Origin: Sphingomonas endophytica
GTDB lineage: Bacteria > Pseudomonadota > Alphaproteobacteria > Sphingomonadales > Sphingomonadaceae
NCBI RefSeq assembly: GCF_014199415.1
Contig: NZ_JACIJN010000002.1
Location: forward strand, 248,001-312,000
Direction: 5' to 3'
DNA length: 64,000 nt
Positions 54,894 to 63,361 of this stretch are shown in pieces. A program made the translations under genes and the position numbers. The notes under the pieces are model-generated. The model was not told the DNA's origin. It saw nothing but the letters and a program-made list of their open reading frames with translations, and did not search any database. Each line of letters starts with the position of its first letter. Within the stretch, counting starts at the first letter, position 1.

Positions 54894-55238
54894 ATGACGG
54901 TATGGCGGCATCGGTTGGCGTTGGTTGCGCTCTTGGGTCTGGGCGTGGCCGGCTGTTCGAAGTCCGAGCCCGAGCCGCCCGAGATGAACATGACCGTGCA
55001 GGAGCTCGAGCCCACCCCCGAGCCGACCCCGACCGAGGAACCGACGCCGGTCGCCATCCCGACGCCGACGCCGACGCCAGGCAACGACACCGCGATCCTG
55101 CCGCCCGCCGAGGACACCGCCCCGGACGCGCAGATGATGGACGACGCGTCGGTGACCGGCATGACCGCCCGCAGCGACCGCAGCGGTCGTGGCGACGATT
55201 TCGACACCGCGCCGGTCGAGACGCGACGCCGCGACTGA
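54894..55238 (+). CDS. Small lipoprotein with Pro/Thr/Glu-rich linker
   Basis: A 114-residue precursor. The signal peptide ends in the lipobox LGVAGC with Cys at residue 21. The mature part is a low-complexity EPTPEPTPTEEP stretch followed by an acidic tail with no recognisable domain. AAGGAAG sits 6 nt before the ATG at 54894, and it begins 12 nt after the L,D-transpeptidase stop, so the two are likely cotranscribed. It may tether or regulate the transpeptidase at a membrane; this is inference. Confidence 0.75.
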   Translation: MTVWRHRLALVALLGLGVAGCSKSEPEPPEMNMTVQELEPTPEPTPTEEPTPVAIPTPTPTPGNDTAILPPAEDTAPDAQMMDDASVTGMTARSDRSGRGDDFDTAPVETRRRD

Positions 55239-55296
55239 GGTGGCGATGGCGATGGAGGATCGTCGGTTCCTCCATCGCATGACGCTTACCCGGAGC

Positions 55297-55939
55297 TCAG
55301 CGCAGTCCCTCGACATCGAGCGCCTGACGCACGGCGGGACGTGCTCTGACCCGTCCATACCATGATCCAAGATGCTCCAGCTCGTCGTAATGGATGTCGG
55401 CGCGATAGGTCTTCGAGCCATGTCGCTTGTCCCCATTGCATGAGCGAATAGAGATAGGCGTCCGCCACCGTGAACGTGTCGCCCATCAGATACTGACGTT
55501 TGGCGAGCGTATCGTTGAGCCACGCGAAGCGCGCTTCCAGCTTCGGCTTGGCGGTGGCCGTGCCATAGGTCCCGGCGAGCCGGGCGTAGAGGAGCGGAAT
55601 GAAGCCCTTGTGGATTTCCGAGGCAAGAAAGTTCAGCCACTCCTGCAAACGGTAGCGCGCGATCGTGCCGTTATCGGGAGCAAGCCCCATGCCGGGCTTC
55701 AGGTCCGCAAGATATCGCACGATGGCTGGGCCTTCGCGCAGCAACAAACCGTCGTCGAGCTGAAGAAGCGGGACGTACCCTAACGGGTTCAGGTCATTGT
55801 AATGCTGCCCATCTGCCGTTTGGCGGCTGTGATGGTCTACCTTGATGAGGTCAAACGTCAGATCCAGCTCGCGAAGCACGATGTGTGGCGCGAGCGAGCA
55901 GGCGGCGGGTATGTAATATAGCTTCACGAACGGCTCCAT
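55297..55939 (-). pseudogene. Glutathione S-transferase, frameshifted near the C-terminus
   Basis: The N-terminal 150 residues are a good GST (KLYYIPAACSLAPHIVLREL, GYVPLLQLDDG, LREGPAIVRYL, LMGDTFTVADAYLYSLMQWG). At about 55427-55434 the frame shifts. The annotated frame runs on as nonsense to 55286. In another frame the expected end follows: KRHGSKTYRADIHYDELE ... RVRARPAVRQALDVEGLR, stopping at 55297. Two bases lost (or one gained) in TGGGGACAAG explain it. Either a real mutation or a sequencing error. The likely native start is GTG 55927 (MKLYYIP-type) with GGAG upstream; ATG 55939 is also in frame. Confidence 0.8.
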
Positions 55940-56053
55940 CCTGATCCGGGACCAACAGGACCCGGTTCCAAGATCCTGGCGTCATGCTGCAGATTTGGAA
56001 GGAGGCAGTATAATGTGGCGTAGCGACAAACTTTATACCTGTGGTCGGTGGCG

Positions 56054-56377
56054 ATGAAGCATAGTGCGACGGGATGTTCGGTCGAGGAAGCGATGCGGCT
56101 GCTAGGTGTTCGCTGGCGTTTGCTGATTATCTTTTATCTTGTTGGCGGACCCAAACGTTTCAGTGAGTTGCGGCGCTGTCTTCCTGTCATTTCGCAACGC
56201 ATGCTGACGCTCGACTTGCGCGCGCTGGAAGAGGCCGATCTCGTCGAGCGGACGGTTTTCCCGACGGTACCCGTGACCGTACAATATGGCCTCTCCGTCG
56301 ATGGCTTGCGCCTCGTCCCGGTCGTCGAGGTTATGCGGAGCTTTGGTCTTTGGCTGAAAGAGCGCGATCGCGCGTGA
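56054..56377 (+). CDS. HxlR-family transcriptional regulator
   Basis: A 107-residue winged-helix regulator. The HxlR pattern is complete: GCSVEEAMRLLGVRWRLLII with the conserved Cys near the N-terminus, GPKRFSELRRCLPVISQRML, LEEADLVERTVFPTVPVTVQYGL cut here at its core RTVFPTVPVTVQYGL, and LWLKERDRA. HxlR proteins often sense electrophiles or redox through the Cys. It is divergent from the damaged gst, which it probably controlled. A TATAAT at 56009-56014 lies in the shared promoter. Lower GC than its neighbours. Confidence 0.9.
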   Translation: MKHSATGCSVEEAMRLLGVRWRLLIIFYLVGGPKRFSELRRCLPVISQRMLTLDLRALEEADLVERTVFPTVPVTVQYGLSVDGLRLVPVVEVMRSFGLWLKERDRA

Positions 56378-56418
56378 TCGGGCCAAGCGGAAGCCGCAAA
56401 TCCGATCTGCGGCACCGC

Positions 56419-58074
56419 TCAGGCCGTCTCCAGCAACCGCTCCGCCTGCGCGCGCGCTTCCGCGGTGACGGTTGCGCCCGACAGCATTCGCGCGATTTCC
56501 TCACGGCGCCCGGCGGTATCCAGCGGGCGCACGCCGGTGCGCGTCACCGTCCCGTCGCTGGCCTTGGCGATCAGCAGATGCGTCGCGCCGCGCGCCGCGA
56601 CCTGCGGGCTGTGCGTCACGACCAGCAATTGCGTTGTTTCCGCCAGCCGTCCGAGCCGCTCGCCGATCGCGCTCGCCACCGCGCCGCCGACGCCGCGGTC
56701 GATCTCGTCGAAGATCATCGTCGCCGCGCCGCCCTGTTCGGCGAGCGCGACCTTCAACGCGAGGATGAAGCGCGACAACTCGCCGCCCGACGCGATCTTG
56801 GCCAGGGGGCCGAACGGCGCGCCGGGGTTGGTGGCGATCTCGAACTCGACCCGGTCACGGCCCGCCGCCGACCAGTCGCTCTCGGGCAGCGGCGCCACCA
56901 CGGTGCGGAACCGCGCCGCGTCGAGCTTCAACGGTGCCAGCTCACCCGCCACGGCCGCATCGAGCCGCGTCGCGGCCGCGGTGCGGATCGCGGTGAGCTG
57001 CTCCGCGGCGCAATCATAGGCCGCCCGCGATCGCGCCACCGCAGCCTCCAGATCGGCCAGCCCCTGTTCGCCGGCATCGAGCCGCACGAGCCGCTCGCGC
57101 AGCTCGGCGGCGAGCGCGGCGAGCGCATCGGCCTGGACGCGGTGCTTGCGCGCCATCGCACGCAGCTCGAACAGTCGTGCCTCATCCTCTTCCAGCTGGC
57201 GCGGATCGTAAAGCAGCGCCACCGCGGCATCGCGCAGCTTTTCCTCCGCTACGCCGCCCTCGATCAGCGCGCGATCGATCGCCGCAAGCGCTTCGCCGAG
57301 CGCGGGATGATCGTCGGCGATCCGTTCCAGCACGCGCGCGGCCTGTCGCAAATGGCTCAGCGCGCCGGCGCTGCCCTCCAGATGCTCGGTCACCGCCTCC
57401 AGTTCGCTCGCGCTCTTCTCGGCGCGCTGCATCGTGCGGCGGCGTTCGGCGAGCGCTTCCTCCTCGCCGGGCTCGGCGGCGAGCGCCTCCAGCTCGGCGA
57501 CGGCATGTTCCAGCCAGTCGCGATCGGCCTGCGCCGCCGCGATCCCGGCGCGCGCCGTCGTCAGGGCGGTTCGCGCGTCGCGCCACGCCGCATAGGCGCT
57601 GGCGACGTCGCGCACCCCCTGGCCGGCATAGCTGTCGAGCAGCGCACGGTGCCCGGCCGCGGCGAGCAGCCCGCGGTCATCATGCTGGCCGTGGATTTCG
57701 ACCAGCATCGGCCCGATCTCGCGCAGCAACGCGGCAGAGGCGGGCTGATCGTTGACGAACGCGCGGCTGCCGCCGTCGGCCTTGACCAGCCGGCGGATGA
57801 TGAGCGGCTCGCCGGGGTCGATCTCCAGCCCGTTGTCGGCGAGCAGGGCGGCAACGGCAGGCGGCGTGTCGAAGGTTGCGGTCACCACCGCCTGCGTCGC
57901 GCCGGCGCGCACCAGCGTGCTTTCGCCGCGGCGGCCGAGCGCGAGACCCAGCGCGTCGAGCAGGATCGACTTGCCCGCGCCGGTTTCCCCGGTCAGCACG
58001 CCGAGGCCGGGGCCGAACTCCAGCTCCAGCGCGTCGATCAGCACGACGTCACGAATGGCAAGCGCGGTCAGCAT
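56419..58074 (-). CDS. recN: DNA repair protein RecN
   Basis: SMC-like ATPase for double-strand break repair, 551 residues. Walker A is LTGETGAGKSILLDAL. The middle 300 residues are two antiparallel coiled-coil arms rich in Ala, Glu and Arg. The C-terminal part has the signature IASGGELSRFILALK and Walker B ATMIFDEIDRGVGGAVA, with the switch His in VVTHSPQVAA. It follows bamD by 64 bp on the same strand. No exact SOS box was found in that gap, only a near match with 8-nt spacing. Confidence 0.96.
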   Translation of the reverse strand: MLTALAIRDVVLIDALELEFGPGLGVLTGETGAGKSILLDALGLALGRRGESTLVRAGATQAVVTATFDTPPAVAALLADNGLEIDPGEPLIIRRLVKADGGSRAFVNDQPASAALLREIGPMLVEIHGQHDDRGLLAAAGHRALLDSYAGQGVRDVASAYAAWRDARTALTTARAGIAAAQADRDWLEHAVAELEALAAEPGEEEALAERRRTMQRAEKSASELEAVTEHLEGSAGALSHLRQAARVLERIADDHPALGEALAAIDRALIEGGVAEEKLRDAAVALLYDPRQLEEDEARLFELRAMARKHRVQADALAALAAELRERLVRLDAGEQGLADLEAAVARSRAAYDCAAEQLTAIRTAAATRLDAAVAGELAPLKLDAARFRTVVAPLPESDWSAAGRDRVEFEIATNPGAPFGPLAKIASGGELSRFILALKVALAEQGGAATMIFDEIDRGVGGAVASAIGERLGRLAETTQLLVVTHSPQVAARGATHLLIAKASDGTVTRTGVRPLDTAGRREEIARMLSGATVTAEARAQAERLLETA

Positions 58075-58138
58075 AGGCAGCCGCTCCTTACCCGCAAAAA
58101 ACGTGCTTTGTTACCCTTTTTGTTCCGGCGGCGCGCGG

Positions 58139-59137
58139 TCAGCCGCCGATCGGGGTCGTCGCGGGCGACGGCGAGCTGACGCCGGGCGCCGGCACCCCGG
58201 CCTGTGCGTCGCCGCCGGTGGTGGTCGGGGTGTTGGGGAGCGGCGCATCGGCCTTGGGCGCGGCGCCGGTCGCCTCACCGGGCACCGCCGCGCGCACCGG
58301 GGTCGGGACGATCAGCTGACCGGGTGCCAGCGGCGCGATCGTCGCGGGCGGGTTGTCCTTCATCAGCTTGTAGGCGCGGCTGTACCAGTCGGTGCCGGGG
58401 TAATTGGCGCCGAGCACCGCCGCCGACTTCTCCGCCTCGTTGCGGACGCCGAGCGCGAGATAGCCCTCGGTCAGCCGCAGCAGCGCCTCGGGCGTGTGCG
58501 TCGTGGTCTGATATTGGTCGACGACGCGGCGGAAGCGCAGCGTCGCGGCGAGCCACTGGCGGCGACGCTCGTAGAAGCGGCCGATCTCCATCTCCTTGCC
58601 CGCGAGATGGTCGCGGACCAGATCGAGCTTCAGCCGCGCGTCGGCGGCGTAGCGCGACGTCGGATAACGGCGCATCAGCTCGCCCAGCGAATCCTGCGCC
58701 TGCTGCGTGATCTTCTGGTCGCGGGTGACATCGCTGATCTGCTCGTAATAGCTCATCGCGACGAGATAATAGGCATAAGGCGCGTCGCGGTTGCCGGGGT
58801 GGACCGACAGGAAACGCTGCGCGCCCTGGATCGCCTGCGTATAATCGCCGCTCAGATAATAACTGAACGCGCCCATCAATTGCGCGCGGCGCGCCCACAC
58901 CGAATAGGGATGCTGGCGCTCGACCTCGTCGAACAGCGCCGCGGCCTCCTTGTAGCGCGCCTGGTCGAGCCGCTGCTTGGCAGCCGAGTAGAGCGTGCCG
59001 ACGTCGCGCGCGACATAGGGGAGGTCGGCGCGGTTGCGCGAACCGCCCGCACAACCGGCTAGCGACACGGCCAAGGCAGCAGCAACCCCGATCGCAAGCG
59101 AACGGGTGGGGAGCGGGCGAAGGGTGAGGATACGCAT
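58139..59137 (-). CDS. bamD: Outer membrane protein assembly factor BamD
   Basis: Lipoprotein of the BAM complex, which inserts beta-barrel proteins in the outer membrane. It is 332 residues. The lipobox is LAGC at residues 26-29. Five TPR-like repeats span about 40-260: YSAAKQRLDQARYKEAAALF, GAFSYYLSGDYTQAIQGAQR, YYEQISDVTRDQKITQQAQ, and later units. The C-terminal 70 residues are Pro/Ala/Thr-rich, a sphingomonad extension. Located upstream of recN, the usual order in this group. Confidence 0.95.
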   Translation of the reverse strand: MRILTLRPLPTRSLAIGVAAALAVSLAGCAGGSRNRADLPYVARDVGTLYSAAKQRLDQARYKEAAALFDEVERQHPYSVWARRAQLMGAFSYYLSGDYTQAIQGAQRFLSVHPGNRDAPYAYYLVAMSYYEQISDVTRDQKITQQAQDSLGELMRRYPTSRYAADARLKLDLVRDHLAGKEMEIGRFYERRRQWLAATLRFRRVVDQYQTTTHTPEALLRLTEGYLALGVRNEAEKSAAVLGANYPGTDWYSRAYKLMKDNPPATIAPLAPGQLIVPTPVRAAVPGEATGAAPKADAPLPNTPTTTGGDAQAGVPAPGVSSPSPATTPIGG

Positions 59138-59256
59138 CGCCTCGGCTCTTAGCTTAGAGGAACCCCCGCGAACAACGGCTTTCGCGCACGCGCAACAGTG
59201 GCTAGCGGGAAGGCGTTGATGCGCCCGTCAGCGCCCCGGAAGGAAGGATTACGCTC

Positions 59257-60081
59257 ATGCCCGCGACCCTGCTCGCCACCAAGCGCGTCGAAAAGCCGTG
59301 GGGACGGCATCATCTGTATCCCGGCTTCGCCGATCCGGCGCCGGATGGCGAACCGATCGGCGAGATCTGGTTCCAGTCGCCGCATCCGGAGGAGCCGGAA
59401 CTGCTCATCAAGTATCTTTTTACGAGCGAGAAGCTGTCCGTTCAGGATCACCCGTCCGATGAAGAGGCGCAGAAGCGCGGCCTGGCGCGCGGCAAGGACG
59501 AATGCTGGACGATTCTCGCCGCCGAACCCGATTCGACGATCGCGGTCGGGCCGCTGGCGCCGATGACGCGCGAGGAACTGCGCGCCTCGGCCGAGGACGG
59601 CAGCCTCGAGCACAAGCTTGACTGGAAGCCGGTGAAAGCCGGCGACTTTTACTATTCGCATTCCGGGGTGATCCACGCGATCGGAGCCGGGCTGACCCTG
59701 ATCGAAGTGCAGCAGAATTCGGACACCACCTACCGGTTGTTCGACTATGGCCGCCCGCGAGAACTGCACCTCGACGACGGCGTCGCGGTCGCCGACCTCA
59801 ACCCCTATGTCGCCCCACCGCAGCCGGGCGAGGTCGCGCCGGGGCGTACGATCCTGGTCGAGGGGCCGAAATTCGTGCTGGAGCGCTGGACCGGCGGAAA
59901 GCGCGACATCGCGTTGCCCGACGGCACGACCGGCTGGCTGGTGCCGATCCGGGGCGAGGGCGTCGTGGCGGGTGTTGCATGGAAGGCGGGGGAATGCGTC
60001 ACGGTGACCGGCCGCGAGGAACTCCACGCCTCCGAGGACGCCGACCTGCTCTTCGCCTATCCGGGCGATCGGCGCGTCTGA
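59257..60081 (+). CDS. Class I mannose-6-phosphate isomerase-like protein
   Basis: A 274-residue cupin isomerase, shorter than E. coli ManA and like the compact bacterial form. The Zn site is seen in SVQDHPSDEEAQ (Gln, His), DECWTILAAE (Glu) and GVIHAIGAG (His). It converts fructose-6-phosphate and mannose-6-phosphate, linking sugar catabolism to GDP-mannose and polysaccharide. The ATG at 59257 has GGAAGGATT upstream. No polysaccharide genes lie next to it. Confidence 0.88.
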   Translation: MPATLLATKRVEKPWGRHHLYPGFADPAPDGEPIGEIWFQSPHPEEPELLIKYLFTSEKLSVQDHPSDEEAQKRGLARGKDECWTILAAEPDSTIAVGPLAPMTREELRASAEDGSLEHKLDWKPVKAGDFYYSHSGVIHAIGAGLTLIEVQQNSDTTYRLFDYGRPRELHLDDGVAVADLNPYVAPPQPGEVAPGRTILVEGPKFVLERWTGGKRDIALPDGTTGWLVPIRGEGVVAGVAWKAGECVTVTGREELHASEDADLLFAYPGDRRV

Positions 60082-60168
60082 CGCCGTCGCGCCCAGCCGA
60101 GGACGGTGACTTATGCGACTATTACCATGTTGCGCTGCAATTAATTTCTTGTGATGTTCCCGTGAAAT

Positions 60169-60191
60169 GCGCCCGGTCGCCGGCCGGGCGC
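60169..60191. other. Hairpin before the PAS regulator gene
   Basis: Perfect 8-bp stem GCGCCCGG / CCGGGCGC with a 7-nt loop, between the isomerase stop (60081) and the PAS gene start (60220). It may end the isomerase message or lie in the leader of the regulator. No T-run follows. Confidence 0.4.
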
Positions 60192-60219
60192 GTCCAAACA
60201 GAACAGGGAAATCGGGGAC

Positions 60220-60912
60220 ATGGATCGGGCCGTCGACCGGGCCGGGGCGCGGAAGTTGCTGAGTTGTCTGACCGACGAGCATCTGCGCATCGTCGATGCG
60301 GACGAGGATTACGGGACGGCGCTCGGCTATGCGCGCAACGCGCTGGTGGGGCGCGACGTTCTGGAATTGACCCATCCCGATGACCGCGAGGTCAATCGCG
60401 AGCGCGCCGATGCGCTGATCGCGGGCGGTGCGCCCTTCTCGATCACCAAGCGCTACATCGGCGCCGACGGGCGCTTTCTATGGGTTACCAACCATATCAG
60501 CCTCTTCCATACCGGAACCACGCGGCGGATGATGGCGACGGTCGAGCTGATCGACGGCCCGCCGGCCGAGGACGAAACGCGGATGCTGCGCAGGGCGGCC
60601 GAGCGGATCCTCGCCAAGCGGCGGCTTCGAACGCATTATTTCGAGGACGAGATGTTCGGTGAGCCGGCGTTCGACCTGCTGCTCGACCTGTTCGCGCAGG
60701 ATCTCGCCGGGCGCGACACCTATACGACCAGCGCGGCGGTGGCGTCCGGCGCGCCGCTGACCACGGCACTCCGCCAGATCGCGATGCTGGTCGACCGCGA
60801 CTGGATCGTGCGCGATCCCGATCCGAACGATCGCCGCCGCATCCGACTGCGGATGACGGCAGCGGGATCGCTGCGGATGCGCGACTATCTGCTCGCAGCC
60901 GAAAACCTCTAG
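60220..60912 (+). CDS. PAS-domain protein fused to a MarR-like winged helix
   Basis: A 230-residue one-component regulator. Residues ~10-110 form a PAS domain: DEHLRIVDADEDYGTALGY, LVGRDVLELTHPDDREVN, and IGADGRFLWVTNHISLF with the PAC-like end. Residues ~145-230 are a winged helix: VASGAPLTTALRQIAMLVDR is the recognition part, and DPDPNDRRRIRLRMTAAG is the wing with the D-x-R-R pattern of MarR proteins. There is no kinase or transmembrane part, so it should sense in the cytoplasm and bind DNA directly. The ligand or cofactor cannot be seen. Confidence 0.85.
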   Translation: MDRAVDRAGARKLLSCLTDEHLRIVDADEDYGTALGYARNALVGRDVLELTHPDDREVNRERADALIAGGAPFSITKRYIGADGRFLWVTNHISLFHTGTTRRMMATVELIDGPPAEDETRMLRRAAERILAKRRLRTHYFEDEMFGEPAFDLLLDLFAQDLAGRDTYTTSAAVASGAPLTTALRQIAMLVDRDWIVRDPDPNDRRRIRLRMTAAGSLRMRDYLLAAENL

Positions 60913-60935
60913 GGATCAGCTAGATCAAGGAGGGG

Positions 60936-63236
60936 TCAGCGCAGGCGCTCGATTGCCTGCGCCAGCGCGACGTACAATTTGCCCATGTCCGACGACAGCA
61001 AGGTCACGCCAAGCGGCGATGCGTCGGGCTGCGCGAGGATCGTGCGCAGCATCGCCTCGAAATCGTGGATGTAGCGGTTGACCTGCTCGCGGAAGTTGCC
61101 GTCCTCGTCATACAGCCGCGCCACGTCGCGCTGCTCCGAGCCATCCAGCAACCGTACCGCGCGGCGGGTGAAGACCCCGCGATCGCCCTTGAGATAGGCC
61201 GCCCAGGCGCTGTCGGAGATTTCCGGCGCGAAGGTGCGCGTGAGGTCGATCGACGCCGAATTGAGCGACTCGATCAGCAGCGACGCACGGCGCGCGAAAG
61301 TGTCGCGCTCATTCTCTTCGGTGGCGGTGCGAGCTTCCTCGAGCCGGCGGTCGATCAGCGCGATCGTCGCCTCGATCCCGTCGAGCTGGGTCTGGAGACG
61401 TTCGCCGGCACGGCTCGCCGCGACCACCGCGGTCTCGGAGATGCGCGCGACCTGCTCGACCTGCTGCTGCACGCCGCTCTCGACCGCACGCTCCAGCGCC
61501 TTGACTCCGGCGCTCTCCAGCGCGTCGGCGGCTTCGGGAATAACCCGCGCCAGCGCTTCGCGCGCATGTTCGGCCGCCGCCGCGGCCGTCTCGCGAACCC
61601 GCAGCAATGCCTCGAGCAGGCGCGGCGCGGCTTCCTCGGCAAGATCGTCGGCGCGGCGGGTGGCGTCCTCGACCGCGTCGCCGATCAGCCCGGCCTGCGC
61701 GCGACCGCGCTCCAGCCCTTCGCTGAGCCGCGCGGTGAGCGTCTCGACCGTCTGGCGCTGCTCGGCGACGACCTGCGCCACCGCCTCGATCGCGTCATGC
61801 GTGCTCTCGGCGGCGGTGACGAGCGCCAGCAATTCGGGCTTGGCGGCGACGATCACCTGCTTGGTCGAGCCGACCCGCGATTCCAGCCGCGCGATCGCGT
61901 CGGGCATCGTCTCGTCCATCTCGCGCGCGGCGGCGTCGAGCGCGACGAGCAGATGCTCGGTCGTGGCGATCGTCCGCTCGGCGGTGCCGTTGCCGCTGTC
62001 CATCGCCGCGATCAGCGCCTCGGTGCTCGCCTGCAGCGCGCTGATCGTCGCGGCGAGCTGCCGGCTGCGCTCGGTGCCGTCGGCATGGAGCGTGTCGAAG
62101 CGCGTCGCCGCCTGGTCGATCGCATCGTCGAGCGTGCTGAACAGCATCTCGCCCGCGCCGCGCTGCGCATCCAGCCGCGCCGCGATCCGCTCGATCACCA
62201 CCTCGACCAGTGCGATCCGTTCGCTGAGCGCCTCGGCGCTGCCGCGCGCGGCATGATCGAGCGCCTGCTGGCTGGCGGTGACCATCGCCAGCATCGCCTC
62301 GCCCTGCGCCACGATCCCCTTGCGCGATTCGTCGATCGCGACCGCGGTGCGTTCGAGCAAGGCATCGACCGCGACCGCGGCATCGGAGGTGACGCCTTCG
62401 AGCCGCAGCCCGGCGGTGGCGCTGGTCGCCTCCATCCGCTGCATGTAAGCGGCGAGCTTCTCAGCGGCGCCGCCGGCGACGCTCTCGGCCTCGCGCCCGC
62501 GCGCGGCAAGCGTGGCGACCTGCGCGTCGAGCGCGGCGCTATGTTCGTAGGCGACCAGCCCGGCCTGATCGATCGTCGCGGCGAGCGTCCGGGTCTCGTC
62601 GGTGGCGCGCGGCAGCGCGGCGAGCAAGGCGTCGAGCTGTTCGGCGGCGTGGCCGGTCGCGTTCGAAAGCGCGCGCGCATGCGCGTCGGCGCGCGCGATC
62701 TCGGTCGACAGATCCTGACCGATCGCGGTCAGCCGCGCAGTCGCCGCATCGCCGAGCGCGGTGAGCAGCCGCACCTGTTCGGCGAGCGCGGTACGGCGCT
62801 CCTCAATCTCGTCGCCCAGCGCCGCGACCGCGCCCTCCAGCGCAAGCGATTCGCTCCGCATCGCGCGTGCGGTCGCGCCGAAGCGGCGCGCCTCGGCATC
62901 GCTGGTGCGCAGCGCCAGCAGCCAGATGATCCCGGCCAGCGTCGGCACCGTCGCGGCGGCGGCGCCGAATTGCGCCAGCTCCAGCGGCGACATCGTCGCC
63001 ATCGCGCCGCGGGCGACCCACGAAAGCGCCGCGACCCAGATCGCGGCAACCGTCACCGCGATCCAGCCCAGCACGGTGCGACGACGCAGCGGCCGAGCGG
63101 CGCTCTCGTCGTCGGAGAAGACGGGATCGGTCACGTATTCTTGCGGCTCCGCAGACGGCGTCAGGACGAGTTGCTCTGCCGGCGTCGCGGCGCCAGCCGG
63201 TCGAATGTCGAAAATGGAAGACGGCCCCCCGTTCAT
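60936..63236 (-). CDS. Large coiled-coil membrane protein, possibly TipN-like
   Basis: A 766-residue protein. Residues 1-50 are soluble. Two transmembrane helices follow at about 54-74 (TVLGWIAVTVAAIWVAALSW) and 88-110. The remaining 650 residues are nearly continuous Ala/Glu/Arg/Leu heptads, i.e. long coiled coil. The C-terminal ~100 residues form a compact unit (FTRRAVRLLDGSEQRDV, FREQVNRYIHDFE, SSDMGKLYVALAQAIERLR). The plan, two N-terminal TM helices and a giant cytoplasmic coiled coil, matches the polarity factor TipN of Caulobacter. The identity is inferred from layout, not a search. Alternative: an unrelated scaffold. Confidence 0.55.
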   Translation of the reverse strand: MNGGPSSIFDIRPAGAATPAEQLVLTPSAEPQEYVTDPVFSDDESAARPLRRRTVLGWIAVTVAAIWVAALSWVARGAMATMSPLELAQFGAAAATVPTLAGIIWLLALRTSDAEARRFGATARAMRSESLALEGAVAALGDEIEERRTALAEQVRLLTALGDAATARLTAIGQDLSTEIARADAHARALSNATGHAAEQLDALLAALPRATDETRTLAATIDQAGLVAYEHSAALDAQVATLAARGREAESVAGGAAEKLAAYMQRMEATSATAGLRLEGVTSDAAVAVDALLERTAVAIDESRKGIVAQGEAMLAMVTASQQALDHAARGSAEALSERIALVEVVIERIAARLDAQRGAGEMLFSTLDDAIDQAATRFDTLHADGTERSRQLAATISALQASTEALIAAMDSGNGTAERTIATTEHLLVALDAAAREMDETMPDAIARLESRVGSTKQVIVAAKPELLALVTAAESTHDAIEAVAQVVAEQRQTVETLTARLSEGLERGRAQAGLIGDAVEDATRRADDLAEEAAPRLLEALLRVRETAAAAAEHAREALARVIPEAADALESAGVKALERAVESGVQQQVEQVARISETAVVAASRAGERLQTQLDGIEATIALIDRRLEEARTATEENERDTFARRASLLIESLNSASIDLTRTFAPEISDSAWAAYLKGDRGVFTRRAVRLLDGSEQRDVARLYDEDGNFREQVNRYIHDFEAMLRTILAQPDASPLGVTLLSSDMGKLYVALAQAIERLR

Positions 63237-63361
63237 CGCATGGGTGTAACACGTTTACCGTCCGCGGGAACCCGTTTCAGGTGACGTCCGTCGCTCGGTT
63301 CGGCGCAAGCGGCGGTCGTGTCGGGGATTGTTGCCAGCGGTTCATCGCCCCCCTAACAGCC

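Noticed and set aside
58110-58125. Possible SOS box before recN (GTTA-N8-GTTC)
   Set aside because: The spacing is 8 instead of 7, and the first half-site has a mismatch. Not enough to call a LexA site.
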